NCBI GenBank assembly: GCA_947594845.1
Contig: CANQEI010000010.1
Span: 1-41,423 of the forward strand
Length of the DNA stretch: 41,423 nucleotides
From: an uncultured Clostridia bacterium
GTDB taxonomy: Bacteria; Bacillota; Clostridia; TANB77; CAG-508
Direction of reading: 5' to 3'
The position numbers and the translations under genes are program-made. Under the pieces are notes generated by a model that saw only the letters and a program-made list of their open reading frames with translations, searched no databases and was not told the origin of the DNA. This document shows positions 31,028 through 39,327 of this stretch, piece by piece; position 1 is the first letter of the stretch; the number at the start of each line of letters is the position of its first letter.

Positions 31028-33254
31028 ATGAAACTAGAAGGACAATTACAAGAAATTATATATCAGAATGAAACTAATAGTTATACCATTGCTGAACTTG
31101 CAACAGAAGAAGAAATATACACAGTTGTAGGTTATTTACCATTTATCAATGAAGGTGATTTTCTAAGCTTAGAAGGGAAATTTGTAACACACCAAGACTA
31201 TGGTAGACAATTTAAGATAGAAACTTTTGAGAAAAAAATGCCAGAGACAACAGACGCTCTTGAAAAATATTTAGGAAGTGGAATTGTTAAAGGAATTGGA
31301 CCAAGCACAGCGAAAAAAATCGTTGATAAATTTGGAGAAGAAACAATAGCAATTTTTAAATTTGAACCAAAAAGACTTTCAGAAATAAAGGGAATTTCAG
31401 AAAATGGTGCTATTGAAATGGCAGAAGAATTTAATACTAAATGGGAATTATGGCAAATAGTAGGATTCTTAGAAAAATTTGGAATAAATGCAAGCAATAG
31501 CAAAAAAGTATATGAAGCATTAGGAAATGATGCTATAGAAGAAATACAGAAAAATCCATATGTATTAGTAGATATAACATATGGTGTAGATTTTTTTAAA
31601 ATAGATAAAATGGCTTTAGAGATTGGAATAGATGTAAATAGCTATCAAAGAATTGGCGCTGGAATAAGATATGGGCTAATATTAGCAAGTTATAATGGAA
31701 ATACATGTGTAGAAAAAAATAGTTTATATAGTTTTGTTAAAGATAAATTATCTGTAGAAGAAAAATATATTGATGAGGTAATGATAAATCTAAAGTCAAC
31801 AGGAAAAATAGTAATAGAAAAAGATGAAGATATAGAATGGATATTTTTGGAAGAATTCTATAGAATTGAAAAGAACATAGCTCAAAGAATATATATGATG
31901 ATGAAAACACAAAATATAAAATATATAAAATCATTTAATCAACAGCTAGAAAAAGAGGAAATTTTTTTGCAAATGATCCTTTCAGAAAAGCAAAAAGATG
32001 CACTAAAGCAAGTAAATGATTCAAATGTAAGTATAATTACTGGGGGACCAGGAACGCGGAAAAACGACAATAATTAGAGCATTAATAGATATATATAAAT
32101 CTAATAATCAAAAAGTTGTATTATGTGCACCAACTGGGAGAGCGGCAAAAAGAATGTCCGAATCAACAGGAGAAGAGGCAAAAACAATTCATAGATTATT
32201 AGATATTGGAAAAATAGAAGATAATAAGTTAGAGAATATAGACACAGATTTTTCGCCAATAGATGCAGATGTTTTAGTAATTGATGAAATGTCAATGGTT
32301 GATGTATTTTTAATGAATTATATTACAAAAGCACTATATATGGGCACAAAACTAGTTTTAGTTGGAGATAGCAATCAATTGCCATCAGTAGGACCTGGAA
32401 GCGTTTTAAAAGATTTAATAGAGTCAGAAAAAATTCCTACAACAAATCTTGATAAAATATTTAGACAAGCTGCTAAAAGTAAGATAATACTAAACGCCCA
32501 TAAAGTAAATAATGGTGAAAACTTTATAAGTAAAGAGGAAGGAACAGACACAAAAGAGGATTTTTTCTTTTTAAATGAAACCTCCCAAGAAAAAATGGTA
32601 GCAGACACAATTTCACTTACAACAGGTAGATTACAAAAATATGGTAATTATGATTTTTTCGATAACATGCAGATATTAACACCAACTAAGAAAGGAATAT
32701 TAGGAACAAAAGAATTAAATAAAACTTTGCAAAATGCAATAAACCCAGAAAAAGAAAATAAAAAAGAAAAGAAATTTGGAGAAGTCAATTTTAGAGAAGG
32801 CGACAGAGTAATGCAAATAAAAAATAATTATGATATTTTCTGGGATAGAGACATTGATGGAAAATATGAAAATTCAACTGGAGTATTTAATGGCGAAATT
32901 GGAAGAATTGAAAAAATAGACCTAACTGAAAGACAAATGAAAGTAATATTTGATGACGGAAAAAATGTATGGTATCAGTTTTCAGAGCTAGACCAACTAG
33001 AATTGGCATATGCAGTTACAATACATAAATCACAAGGTAGTGAGTTTGATGTAGTAATAATTGTAATACCTCAAGCAGCACCAATGCTACTTACAAGAAA
33101 TTTATTATATACGGCGATCACAAGAGCTAAAAAATTATTAGTTATATTGGGGGCAAAAAATACTTTAGAATTTATGATTCAAAATATAGACAGTAAAAAA
33201 AGAAATACTGGACTAAAATATAAAATAAAATCATTAATAGATAACAAAGATTAG
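31028..33254 (+). pseudogene. recD2: recD2 (RecD-like helicase) broken by one extra base in the Walker A motif
   Basis: RecD2 is a 5'-3' superfamily 1B DNA helicase. The first frame (31028-32077) covers the N-terminal domain and helix-hairpin-helix units (IVKGIGPSTAKKIVDKFGEE, LSEIKGISENGAIEMAEEF) and ends abruptly at ITGGPGTRKNDNN. The second frame continues from about 32058 with RALIDIYKSNNQ, LCAPTGRAAKRM, the DEMSMVD Walker B, VGDSNQLPSVGPGSVL, FRQA, TPTKKGILGTKELN, YAVTIHKSQGSEFD and LLYTAITRAKKLL. Removing one base at 32056/32057 restores GGPGTGKTTII and a 741-aa protein, the normal length. So everything but one base is intact: either a very young inactivating mutation or a sequence/assembly error. 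Confidence 0.9.
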
Positions 33255-33274
33255 CGTAGGCAAAACTAAAAAAT

Positions 33275-33910
33275 ATGCTAGAAAAAATTATAAATATAAT
33301 ATTTCCCAAATGCTGTGGAATTTGTGGAAAAATATATAAAGAATGGATATGTCCAAAATGTTATTATAATTTAAAAAATGAGCTAAAATTTCAAAAAATA
33401 AATAAGAATAATTTAAAATTATATTATGTTGGATTTTATGAAGGAAAAATAAGAAAACTATTATTAAAATATAAATTTAATGATTCAGCATACTTGTCAA
33501 ATACATTTGCTAAAATAATAAATAAAAATCAAAAATTTGTTGAAATAATCAAAGGATATGACTACATAATTCCGGTACCTATGTTTATCAAAAACAAAAA
33601 AATAAGAGGCTATAATCAAACTGAATTATTAGCAAAGAAAATGGAAAAAATAACAGGAACCAAAAGTTTAGTAAACATATTAATAAAGTCAAAACAAAAT
33701 AAAAGACAAAGTGAGTTAAGTGAAAAAGAAAGAAAAGAAAACGTAAAAAATGTATATTGTTTAGTTAATGAAGAAAAAATTGAAAATAAAAAAATACTTT
33801 TAATAGACGATATTTATACAACAGGAAATACTATGAAAGAATGTGTAAAAACTTTAAAGAAAGGAAAACCCAAAAAAGTAGATTGTTTTGTAATAGCTAA
33901 AAGAAATTAA
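33275..33910 (+). CDS. comF: ComF-family phosphoribosyltransferase-like protein
   Basis: A 211-aa protein of the ComF/GntX type. It has an N-terminal zinc-ribbon (C14-x2-C17 ... C26-x2-C29: CCGICGKIYKEWICPKC) and a phosphoribosyltransferase domain with YDYIIPVPMFIKNKKIRGYN, then the PRPP-binding loop KILLIDDIYTTGNTMKECV. In naturally competent bacteria ComF takes part in DNA uptake and processing; many non-competent Firmicutes also keep a copy and its reaction is unclear. Here it follows recD2 by 20 bases, with no strong RBS (GCGTAGGC), so coupling to recD2 is likely and fits a DNA-processing link. Length is normal. Confidence 0.85.
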   Translation: MLEKIINIIFPKCCGICGKIYKEWICPKCYYNLKNELKFQKINKNNLKLYYVGFYEGKIRKLLLKYKFNDSAYLSNTFAKIINKNQKFVEIIKGYDYIIPVPMFIKNKKIRGYNQTELLAKKMEKITGTKSLVNILIKSKQNKRQSELSEKERKENVKNVYCLVNEEKIENKKILLIDDIYTTGNTMKECVKTLKKGKPKKVDCFVIAKRN

Positions 33911-33929
33911 TAGAATAAAATACTTTCTA

Positions 33930-33959
33930 TGAATATTTTGCCTAAAAAAGAACAAACTA
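33930..33959 (+). promoter_or_regulatory. Candidate sigma-G (forespore) promoter upstream of spoVT
   Basis: TGAATA (33930-33935), 17-base spacer, CAAACTA (33953-33959), one mismatch from the CATACTA -10 of sigma-G/sigma-F. In Bacillus subtilis spoVT is a known sigma-G-dependent gene. The expected start is near 33966, 25 bases before the ATG. Confidence 0.5.
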
Positions 33960-33990
33960 AAAATAGACAAAATGTTACAAGGAGGTAAAA

Positions 33991-34545
33991 ATGAAAGCAA
34001 CTGGAGTTGTAAGAAGAATAGATGATTTAGGAAGAATTGTAATTCCAAAAGAAATAAGAAGAACACTAAGAATTGGAGAAGGCTCACCTCTTGAAATATT
34101 TACAGAAAAAGATGGTGAAATTGTATTAAAAAAATATTCACCAATTGGTGAGTTATCTGAATTTGCTACTAATTATGCTGAAACACTATCTAAAACAACA
34201 GGACACATAGCATGCATAACAGATAAAGATACGGTAATTGCAGTGTCTGGTGGGCTAAAAAAAGACTTACTAGAACAAAACATAAGTAAAGAATTAGAAG
34301 AAATAATTGAAAATAAAGAAATCTATACAAGCAAAGATAATGATGAGCTAGCAATACCAATAAGTAAGAATGAAAACAAAGAAAGAATTTTTCATTCACA
34401 AGTAATATATCCGATAGTGTCAGATGGAGATTCAGTAGGAAGTGTTGTTTTAATGTCAAAAGAACCTAATAAAAAAATGTCTGAGACAGAAATGAAAGTT
34501 GTTCAATCAGCAGCGGGAATATTAGGAAGTCAATTAGAAATATAA
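33991..34545 (+). CDS. spoVT: Stage V sporulation protein T (SpoVT), AbrB-family regulator
   Basis: A 184-aa transcription factor. The N-terminal AbrB swapped-hairpin DNA-binding domain (about 1-50) is nearly canonical: MKATGVVRRIDDLGRIVIPK, EIRRTLRIGEGSPLEIFTEK. The remainder (about 55-180) is the GAF-like domain of SpoVT, with KTTGHIACITDKDTVIAVSG and the C-terminal MKVVQSAAGILGSQLEI. In Bacillus SpoVT fine-tunes forespore sigma-G genes; in Clostridium it is needed for spore maturation. Its presence suggests endospore formation, or descent from a spore former. AAGGAGG precedes the ATG, and a strong terminator follows. Confidence 0.93.
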   Translation: MKATGVVRRIDDLGRIVIPKEIRRTLRIGEGSPLEIFTEKDGEIVLKKYSPIGELSEFATNYAETLSKTTGHIACITDKDTVIAVSGGLKKDLLEQNISKELEEIIENKEIYTSKDNDELAIPISKNENKERIFHSQVIYPIVSDGDSVGSVVLMSKEPNKKMSETEMKVVQSAAGILGSQLEI

Positions 34546-34550
34546 AGAAA

Positions 34551-34597
34551 TAGGAGTAATTTTTGATAGAATAAAAAAATTGCTCCTATATTTTTTT
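34551..34597 (+). terminator. Rho-independent terminator after spoVT
   Basis: TAGGAGTAATTTTT (34551-34564) pairs with AAAAATTGCTCCTA (34576-34589), one G-U pair, followed by a T7 run. Confidence 0.9.
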
Positions 34598-34603
34598 GGA
34601 ATA

Positions 34604-34632
34604 TTGACATCAATTAAAAATATATATAAAAT
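34604..34632 (+). promoter_or_regulatory. Sigma-A promoter for the 214-aa membrane protein
   Basis: TTGACA (34604-34609), 17-base spacer, TAAAAT (34627-34632); the ATG lies 43 bases further with AAGAGGAG. Confidence 0.7.
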
Positions 34633-34674
34633 AATAACAAATATAAACAAATTTTAACAAAAGAGGAGAATAAA

Positions 34675-35319
34675 ATGAAGGAAGCAAAAGATGTCAAGAG
34701 TATTGCAGGTGGATTCGTTGGAAAGTACCTAATATTAGCAATTATAATTGGAGGAATATCATTTTTCTTAGAGAATTTAATTCCACAAATTGTACATTGG
34801 GAACTAAATTCAACGCGTGCAATTTATCAATCAGTTTTATTTATAATTAGCACATTACTAGCTGTAATTATAGCTGCTGACAGAGCTATAAAAAATGCAG
34901 AATTTAAAACATTAGAAGACGCAAAAGAGACATTAAAACCAATTAAAACATTATTAATATTTGTTGCATTATTTGTATTATTATTTAATTTAGCATATTT
35001 CTATGGAATAAGAAATTCTGCGTATAAAGATATCGAAAATAAATATCAAGAATATAAAGATGTTGTACAAGTTATTGATGTTGTAGATGGTGAAATTGTA
35101 ACAGAAAACATGATATCAGATGCTTCAGGTAAATATAAATTACCAGAAAGCAAAATGAATTTGAAAGTAAATGAAGAAAAATATACACAAATGTTTTTAA
35201 ATGTATATTTAGCTGCAAGAGAAATTATTACAATACTAACATATGCATATTCAGTACTATATATAGAAAAAATGATTGAATGCCAAGTAGTAAAAAAACC
35301 AACTAAAAAAAGAGAATAA
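34675..35319 (+). CDS. Hypothetical membrane protein, 214 aa
   Basis: Not recognised as a named family. Three clear hydrophobic segments: about residues 17-33 (YLILAIIIGGISFFLENL), 51-70 (YQSVLFIISTLLAVIIAADR) and 90-108 (IKTLLIFVALFVLLFNLAYF), and a possible fourth, amphipathic one near 180-200 (YLAAREIITILTYAYSVLY). Between the third and fourth is a charged loop of about 70 residues with DIENKYQEYKDVVQVIDVVDG. The tail is basic (KKPTKKRE), suggesting a cytoplasmic C-terminus. It has its own promoter and terminator, so it is monocistronic. No function can be offered. Confidence 0.65.
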   Translation: MKEAKDVKSIAGGFVGKYLILAIIIGGISFFLENLIPQIVHWELNSTRAIYQSVLFIISTLLAVIIAADRAIKNAEFKTLEDAKETLKPIKTLLIFVALFVLLFNLAYFYGIRNSAYKDIENKYQEYKDVVQVIDVVDGEIVTENMISDASGKYKLPESKMNLKVNEEKYTQMFLNVYLAAREIITILTYAYSVLYIEKMIECQVVKKPTKKRE

Positions 35320-35328
35320 AAGTATTTT

Positions 35329-35359
35329 AAGCAATAGCTTATGCTATTGCTTTTTTTTT
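35329..35359 (+). terminator. Rho-independent terminator
   Basis: AAGCAATAGC (35329-35338) pairs with GCTATTGCTT (35343-35352) around TTAT, followed by a T run to 35359. A possible alaS promoter (TTGCTT 35347-35352, TATAAT 35370-35375, 17-base spacer) overlaps its 3' side. Confidence 0.92.
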
Positions 35360-35427
35360 GAAAATATAATATAATTTTTAAGTCTATAAAAAAATAAAAT
35401 TCTAAACGCATAGAAAGGAAAAATAAA

Positions 35428-37179
35428 ATGAAAGCAATTGAAATAAGAAATAAATACATTAATTTTTTTAAAAATCACAATCATGCTGTTATTCCAAGTG
35501 CACCACTAATACCAGAAAATGACCCATCAGTTTTATTTACAACAGCTGGAATGCAACCACTAGTACCATATTTATTAGGACAAAAACATCCAGAAGGTAC
35601 AAGACTTACAGACTTCCAGAAATGCGTAAGAACAAATGATATAGATGAAGTTGGAGACAATAGACATCTAACATATTTTGAAATGCTAGGAAACTGGTCT
35701 TTAGGAGATTATTTCAAAAAAGAATCAATAGCAATGAGCTATGAGTTTTTAACCAAAGAACTAGGAATTCCAAATGAAAAAATATCAGTAACGTGTTTTG
35801 CTGGAGATGATGACTGTGCAAGAGATACTGTTGCTGAAGAGTGCTGGAAAAAAGCTGGAATACCAGAAGATAGAATATTTTTCTTTGGAAAAGATAATAA
35901 CTGGTGGATAGCAGGAGAAGAAGGACCTTGTGGACCAGATACAGAAATGTTTTATGACACAGGAAAACCTAAATGTTCACCAGAATGTGATCCATCATGC
36001 GATTGCGGAAAATATGTTGAAATATGGAATAACGTTTTTATGGAATTTTATAAAGATAAAAACGGATATAGAAAATTAGAACAACAGAATGTTGATACAG
36101 GATTAGGACTAGAAAGAATGGCTATGCTATTACAAGGAAAAGAAACGCCTTTTGACATAGAATTATTTGAGCCAGTAATGAAAAAATTAGAAGAACTACA
36201 AAAAGTAGATAATATTCAAAGTAGAAGAATTGTTGCAGAACATTTACGTTCAAGTATAATGATTATAAATGATGGCGGAAGACCAAGCAATGTTGACAGA
36301 GGATATATACTTAGAAGATTATTACGTAGAATGACAAGACATTTAAATAAACTAGAAATTGATTTAAATAATTTGCCAGAAATAATAGATATTTCTATAG
36401 ACAGCTCAAAAGAATTATATCCAGAACTATTAAATAGTAAAGATACAATAAAGCAAGTAATTATAGAAGAAAAAAACAAATTCATAAAAACTTTAAAAAA
36501 TGGAGAAAAAGAATTTGAAAAAGTAGCTAACAAGGCAAAAGCTGCAGGTGAGAAAGTAATTGCTGCAGAGGTAGTATTTAATTTATATGAAACATATGGA
36601 TTTCCACCAGAAATGACTGAAGAACTTGCAAGAGAACAAAATCTTAAAGTTGATATGAAAAACTATCAAAAATTATTCGAAGAACACCAGGCTAAATCAA
36701 GACTTGGAAGTGAAGCTAAATTTAAAGGTGGACTAGCATCAACAGGTGAAATGGAAACCAAATATCATACAGCTACTCATTTACTAAATGCAGCACTAAA
36801 AGTGGTATTAGGTGATCATGTACATCAAAAAGGTAGTAACATAACAGCAGAAAGAATGAGATTTGATTTTTCACATGGGGCAAAAATGACAGATGAAGAA
36901 AAACAAAAAGTAGAAGATTTAGTAAATGAATATATTAGACAAGACATAAAAGTTGAAAAGCTAGAGATGAAAAAAGAAGATGCAATTAACATGGGAGCTG
37001 AAGCTATGTTCCTAGATAAGTATGGAGATACAGTTACAGTTTATAAAATTGGAGACGTATCATTAGAACTTTGTGGTGGACCACACGTCGAAAGCACAGG
37101 AAAATTGGGAACTTTCAAAATAAAAAAAGAAGAAGCATCTTCATCAGGAGTTAGAAGAATAAAAGCAATCTTAGAATAA
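35428..37179 (+). CDS. alaS: Short alanyl-tRNA synthetase lacking the C-terminal (C-Ala) domain
   Basis: A 583-aa AlaRS, against about 870 in most bacteria. The class II catalytic core (about 1-240) is clear: LFTTAGMQPLVPYLLGQ, QKCVRTNDIDEVGD, FEMLGNWSLGDYFKKE, GPCGPDTEMFYDTG and GLGLERMAMLL. The tRNA-recognition helices follow (about 250-430), then an editing domain with zinc ligands H447-x3-H451 (HTATH) and C549-x3-H553 (CGGPH). The protein stops there, without the oligomerising C-Ala/DHHA1 region. An insert in the core has four cysteines (C183, C187, C191, C193) that may bind metal. Short AlaRS forms are known in some reduced-genome bacteria. Whether this is the cell's only AlaRS is unknown from the window. 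Confidence 0.88.
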   Translation: MKAIEIRNKYINFFKNHNHAVIPSAPLIPENDPSVLFTTAGMQPLVPYLLGQKHPEGTRLTDFQKCVRTNDIDEVGDNRHLTYFEMLGNWSLGDYFKKESIAMSYEFLTKELGIPNEKISVTCFAGDDDCARDTVAEECWKKAGIPEDRIFFFGKDNNWWIAGEEGPCGPDTEMFYDTGKPKCSPECDPSCDCGKYVEIWNNVFMEFYKDKNGYRKLEQQNVDTGLGLERMAMLLQGKETPFDIELFEPVMKKLEELQKVDNIQSRRIVAEHLRSSIMIINDGGRPSNVDRGYILRRLLRRMTRHLNKLEIDLNNLPEIIDISIDSSKELYPELLNSKDTIKQVIIEEKNKFIKTLKNGEKEFEKVANKAKAAGEKVIAAEVVFNLYETYGFPPEMTEELAREQNLKVDMKNYQKLFEEHQAKSRLGSEAKFKGGLASTGEMETKYHTATHLLNAALKVVLGDHVHQKGSNITAERMRFDFSHGAKMTDEEKQKVEDLVNEYIRQDIKVEKLEMKKEDAINMGAEAMFLDKYGDTVTVYKIGDVSLELCGGPHVESTGKLGTFKIKKEEASSSGVRRIKAILE

Positions 37180-37208
37180 AAAAATTACTTAGAAAGGAAA
37201 TATTGATA

Positions 37209-37547
37209 ATGAGTGATTGCATATTTTGTAAGATAGCAAATAAGGAAATTACGTCAGATATTGTTTATGAAAATGAGAATGTAATAGCTTTTAAAGATCT
37301 TAATCCTAGAGTTAAGATACATTTTTTAATAATTCCAAAAAAACATTATGATACTATTTTAGATATAGATGATCAAAATGTTATGAATGACTTATTTCGA
37401 GCTATAAGAGAAATAGCTAAAAAATATAATATTGATAAAAATGGATTTAGAATTATTAACAATTGCAAAGAAGATGGTGGTCAGGAAGTTATGCATATGC
37501 ATTTACATATGTTAGGGGGAGAAAAATTAAAAACTAACATAATATAA
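37209..37547 (+). CDS. HIT-family nucleotide-binding protein (HinT-like)
   Basis: A 112-aa histidine-triad hydrolase/transferase, probably a purine nucleoside phosphoramidase. The zinc-like N-terminal CIFCKIANKEI, then VIAFKDLNPRVKIHFLIIPKKH, and the triad H-M-H-L-H followed by MLGGEKL are visible. The canonical triad is H-V-H-L-H-L; here Met replaces Val and Leu, with the histidines kept. I chose the ATG at 37209 because it gives the family's usual MSDCIFCKI start and has AGAAAGGAA at about 10 bases; the TTG at 37203 is less likely. It lies 29 bases after alaS and is probably co-transcribed. Confidence 0.92.
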   Translation: MSDCIFCKIANKEITSDIVYENENVIAFKDLNPRVKIHFLIIPKKHYDTILDIDDQNVMNDLFRAIREIAKKYNIDKNGFRIINNCKEDGGQEVMHMHLHMLGGEKLKTNII

Positions 37548-37560
37548 CATATGAAGAAGA

Positions 37561-37579
37561 GTTTTATATATTATAAAAC
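37561..37579. promoter_or_regulatory. Palindrome upstream of the first sortase
   Basis: GTTTTATA (37561-37568) and TATAAAAC (37572-37579) around TAT, just before the GGAGGAG of the first sortase. All A-T except the ends; it may be a hairpin or operator. Confidence 0.4.
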
Positions 37580-37599
37580 ACTATGGAGGAGTAACTTTA

Positions 37600-38364
37600 A
37601 TGAATCTTAAGAAGAAAAATGTGTTAACTGTTTTACTAGTGATTGTAATAGTAGTAATTATTGGAATTATTGGATATTTAGGATATGAATTAATAAATAG
37701 AACCATAAAAGAAGGAAATTCACAGGAAATAACTGATGAATTTGATTCTCAAATACCAACAATTACAGAAGAAGAATTGGCTGAATTAGAGCAACAGCAA
37801 AATGAAAATGGAGAAGGCGGAGAACAAGGAGAAAACGGTGGAAATGGCGGATCAACAGAAAATGGAGGCAATGGTGCTAATTCAGGAAACGGTGGAGGAT
37901 CAAGTTCTAATAGAAGGAGCAGATCATCTTCAAGTTCAAAATCAAGTGGAATTACAATTGATGGATATTCAGTAGTGGGTACTATTAGAATACCAGCAAC
38001 AGGTATTAAATATTCAATTTTTGCTAGTCCAACTCCAAAAGCACTAGAAAGAGGAGTAGGATTAGTGTATACGGAAAATGGATTAAATGAGCCAGGAAAT
38101 AGTGTTATAGCAGGTCATAATTATAGAAATAGATTATTTTTCTCTAAGAACAAAAATTTAGTTGTAGGAAATTTAATATATATAAAAGATGTGACTGGGG
38201 TTGAAAGAACATATCAAATATACAACAAATTTGTTACAAATTCACAAGATGCATCTTTCTATCAAAGAAATACAAATGGAGGAAGAGAAATTACTTTATC
38301 AACTTGTACGGATCAAGGAACAAAAACAGGAGAAAGATTAATTATATTTGCATCTGAAGTTTAA
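37600..38364 (+). CDS. Sortase-family transpeptidase 1 (Gly/Ser-rich linker)
   Basis: A 254-aa membrane-anchored cysteine transpeptidase. One N-terminal transmembrane helix (about 8-30: VLTVLLVIVIVVIIGIIGYL) precedes a DEFDSQIPTI motif, an acidic Gln/Glu stretch, a long Gly/Asn/Ser linker (about 67-120) and the sortase barrel (about 125-254). The catalytic triad is visible: H173 in AGHNYRN, C236 in TLSTCT, R246 in GERLII. Sortases attach LPXTG-like proteins to peptidoglycan or polymerise pilins; no substrate gene is in the window. The LSTCT motif suggests a class D- or E-like enzyme, but the class is uncertain. The 3' half reads identical to sortase 2. Confidence 0.88.
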   Translation: MNLKKKNVLTVLLVIVIVVIIGIIGYLGYELINRTIKEGNSQEITDEFDSQIPTITEEELAELEQQQNENGEGGEQGENGGNGGSTENGGNGANSGNGGGSSSNRRSRSSSSSKSSGITIDGYSVVGTIRIPATGIKYSIFASPTPKALERGVGLVYTENGLNEPGNSVIAGHNYRNRLFFSKNKNLVVGNLIYIKDVTGVERTYQIYNKFVTNSQDASFYQRNTNGGREITLSTCTDQGTKTGERLIIFASEV

Positions 38365-38392
38365 AAAATAATAAAATCACCAACTAATTGAC
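37950..38392 (+). repeat. 443-bp direct repeat, copy A (sortase 1 catalytic domain and downstream)
   Basis: Read by eye, 37950-38392 is identical to 38826-39268, covering the whole catalytic domain, stop codon and first part of the downstream promoter region. Weaker similarity extends beyond both ends: upstream over the DEFDSQIPTI region, downstream over the remaining promoter cassette to the next ATG. Confidence 0.85.
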
Positions 38393-38417
38393 CAAATAAA
38401 CAAAAACCACGTAAAAT
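38388..38417 (+). promoter_or_regulatory. Promoter cassette upstream of sortase 2
   Basis: TTGACC (38388-38393), 18-base spacer, TAAAAT (38412-38417). The 87-bp gap 38365-38451 is a close copy of 39241-39327, including the RBS. Confidence 0.6.
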
Positions 38418-38451
38418 AAAAGCAGATATATCAAAAGATGAGGTTGTATAA

Positions 38452-39240
38452 ATGAAAAATAAATATAAACATAGCAAGACATTAATGATTATATCAATTG
38501 TAGTAATAGTTGGAATTATTGGAATATTAGCATATATTGGTTATACGGCTTTTAAAGAAAAAAAGACAAAGGAAACATATACAGAAGCTGCAAACAACTC
38601 TGAAATAGCAGAAAAATCATCTTACACACAGCAAATAACTGATGAATTTGATTCACAAATACCAACAATTGAAGAAGATGAATTGGCTGAATTAGAGCAA
38701 CAGCAAAATGAAAATGGAGAAGGCGGAGAACAAGGAGAAAATGACGGTAATGATGCTAATTCAGAAAACGAAGGAACAAGCTCTAACAGAAGAAGCAGAT
38801 CATCTTCAAGTTCAAAATCAAGTGAAATTACAATTGATGGATATTCAGTAGTGGGTACTATTAGAATACCAGCAACAGGTATTAAATATTCAATTTTTGC
38901 TAGTCCAACTCCAAAAGCACTAGAAAGAGGAGTAGGATTAGTGTATACGGAAAATGGATTAAATGAGCCAGGAAATAGTGTTATAGCAGGTCATAATTAT
39001 AGAAATAGATTATTTTTCTCTAAGAACAAAAATTTAGTTGTAGGAAATTTAATATATATAAAAGATGTGACTGGGGTTGAAAGAACATATCAAATATACA
39101 ACAAATTTGTTACAAATTCACAAGATGCATCTTTCTATCAAAGAAATACAAATGGAGGAAGAGAAATTACTTTATCAACTTGTACGGATCAAGGAACAAA
39201 AACAGGAGAAAGATTAATTATATTTGCATCTGAAGTTTAA
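38452..39240 (+). CDS. Sortase-family transpeptidase 2 (mosaic of sortases 1 and 3)
   Basis: A 262-aa sortase. The N-terminal membrane region (residues 1-60: KYKHSKTLMIISIVVIVGII, then KEKKTKETYTEAANN) closely matches sortase 3, while everything from the DEFDSQIPTI motif onward matches sortase 1, and the last 138 residues are identical to it. The linker is shorter than in sortase 1. Catalytic residues are H181, C244 and R254. The gene thus looks like a recent recombinant or duplicated gene. It has its own promoter cassette, and the RBS (GATGAGGTT) is weaker than in its neighbours. Function as for sortase 1. Confidence 0.88.
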   Translation: MKNKYKHSKTLMIISIVVIVGIIGILAYIGYTAFKEKKTKETYTEAANNSEIAEKSSYTQQITDEFDSQIPTIEEDELAELEQQQNENGEGGEQGENDGNDANSENEGTSSNRRSRSSSSSKSSEITIDGYSVVGTIRIPATGIKYSIFASPTPKALERGVGLVYTENGLNEPGNSVIAGHNYRNRLFFSKNKNLVVGNLIYIKDVTGVERTYQIYNKFVTNSQDASFYQRNTNGGREITLSTCTDQGTKTGERLIIFASEV

Positions 39241-39268
39241 AAAATAATAAAATCACCAACTAATTGAC
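38826..39268 (+). repeat. 443-bp direct repeat, copy B (sortase 2 catalytic domain and downstream)
   Basis: Partner of 37950-38392. The first difference on the left is A38825 versus G37949, and on the right A39269 versus C38393. Complete identity including third codon positions indicates recent duplication or gene conversion. Confidence 0.85.
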
Positions 39269-39293
39269 AAAATAGACAAAAACCGTGTAAAAT
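39264..39293 (+). promoter_or_regulatory. Promoter cassette upstream of sortase 3
   Basis: TTGACA (39264-39269), 18-base spacer, TAAAAT (39288-39293). It differs from the sortase 2 cassette at a few bases, including an improved -35. Confidence 0.65.
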
Positions 39294-39327
39294 AAAAGTA
39301 GATATATCAAAAGATGAGGTGATATAA

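Noticed and set aside
32060..32070. A-rich AAAAAC as a programmed -1 slippery site in recD2
   Set aside because: The downstream frame is +1 relative to the first, so a -1 slip would not reach it, and the lost residues are the Walker A motif itself; a single-base insertion explains it better.
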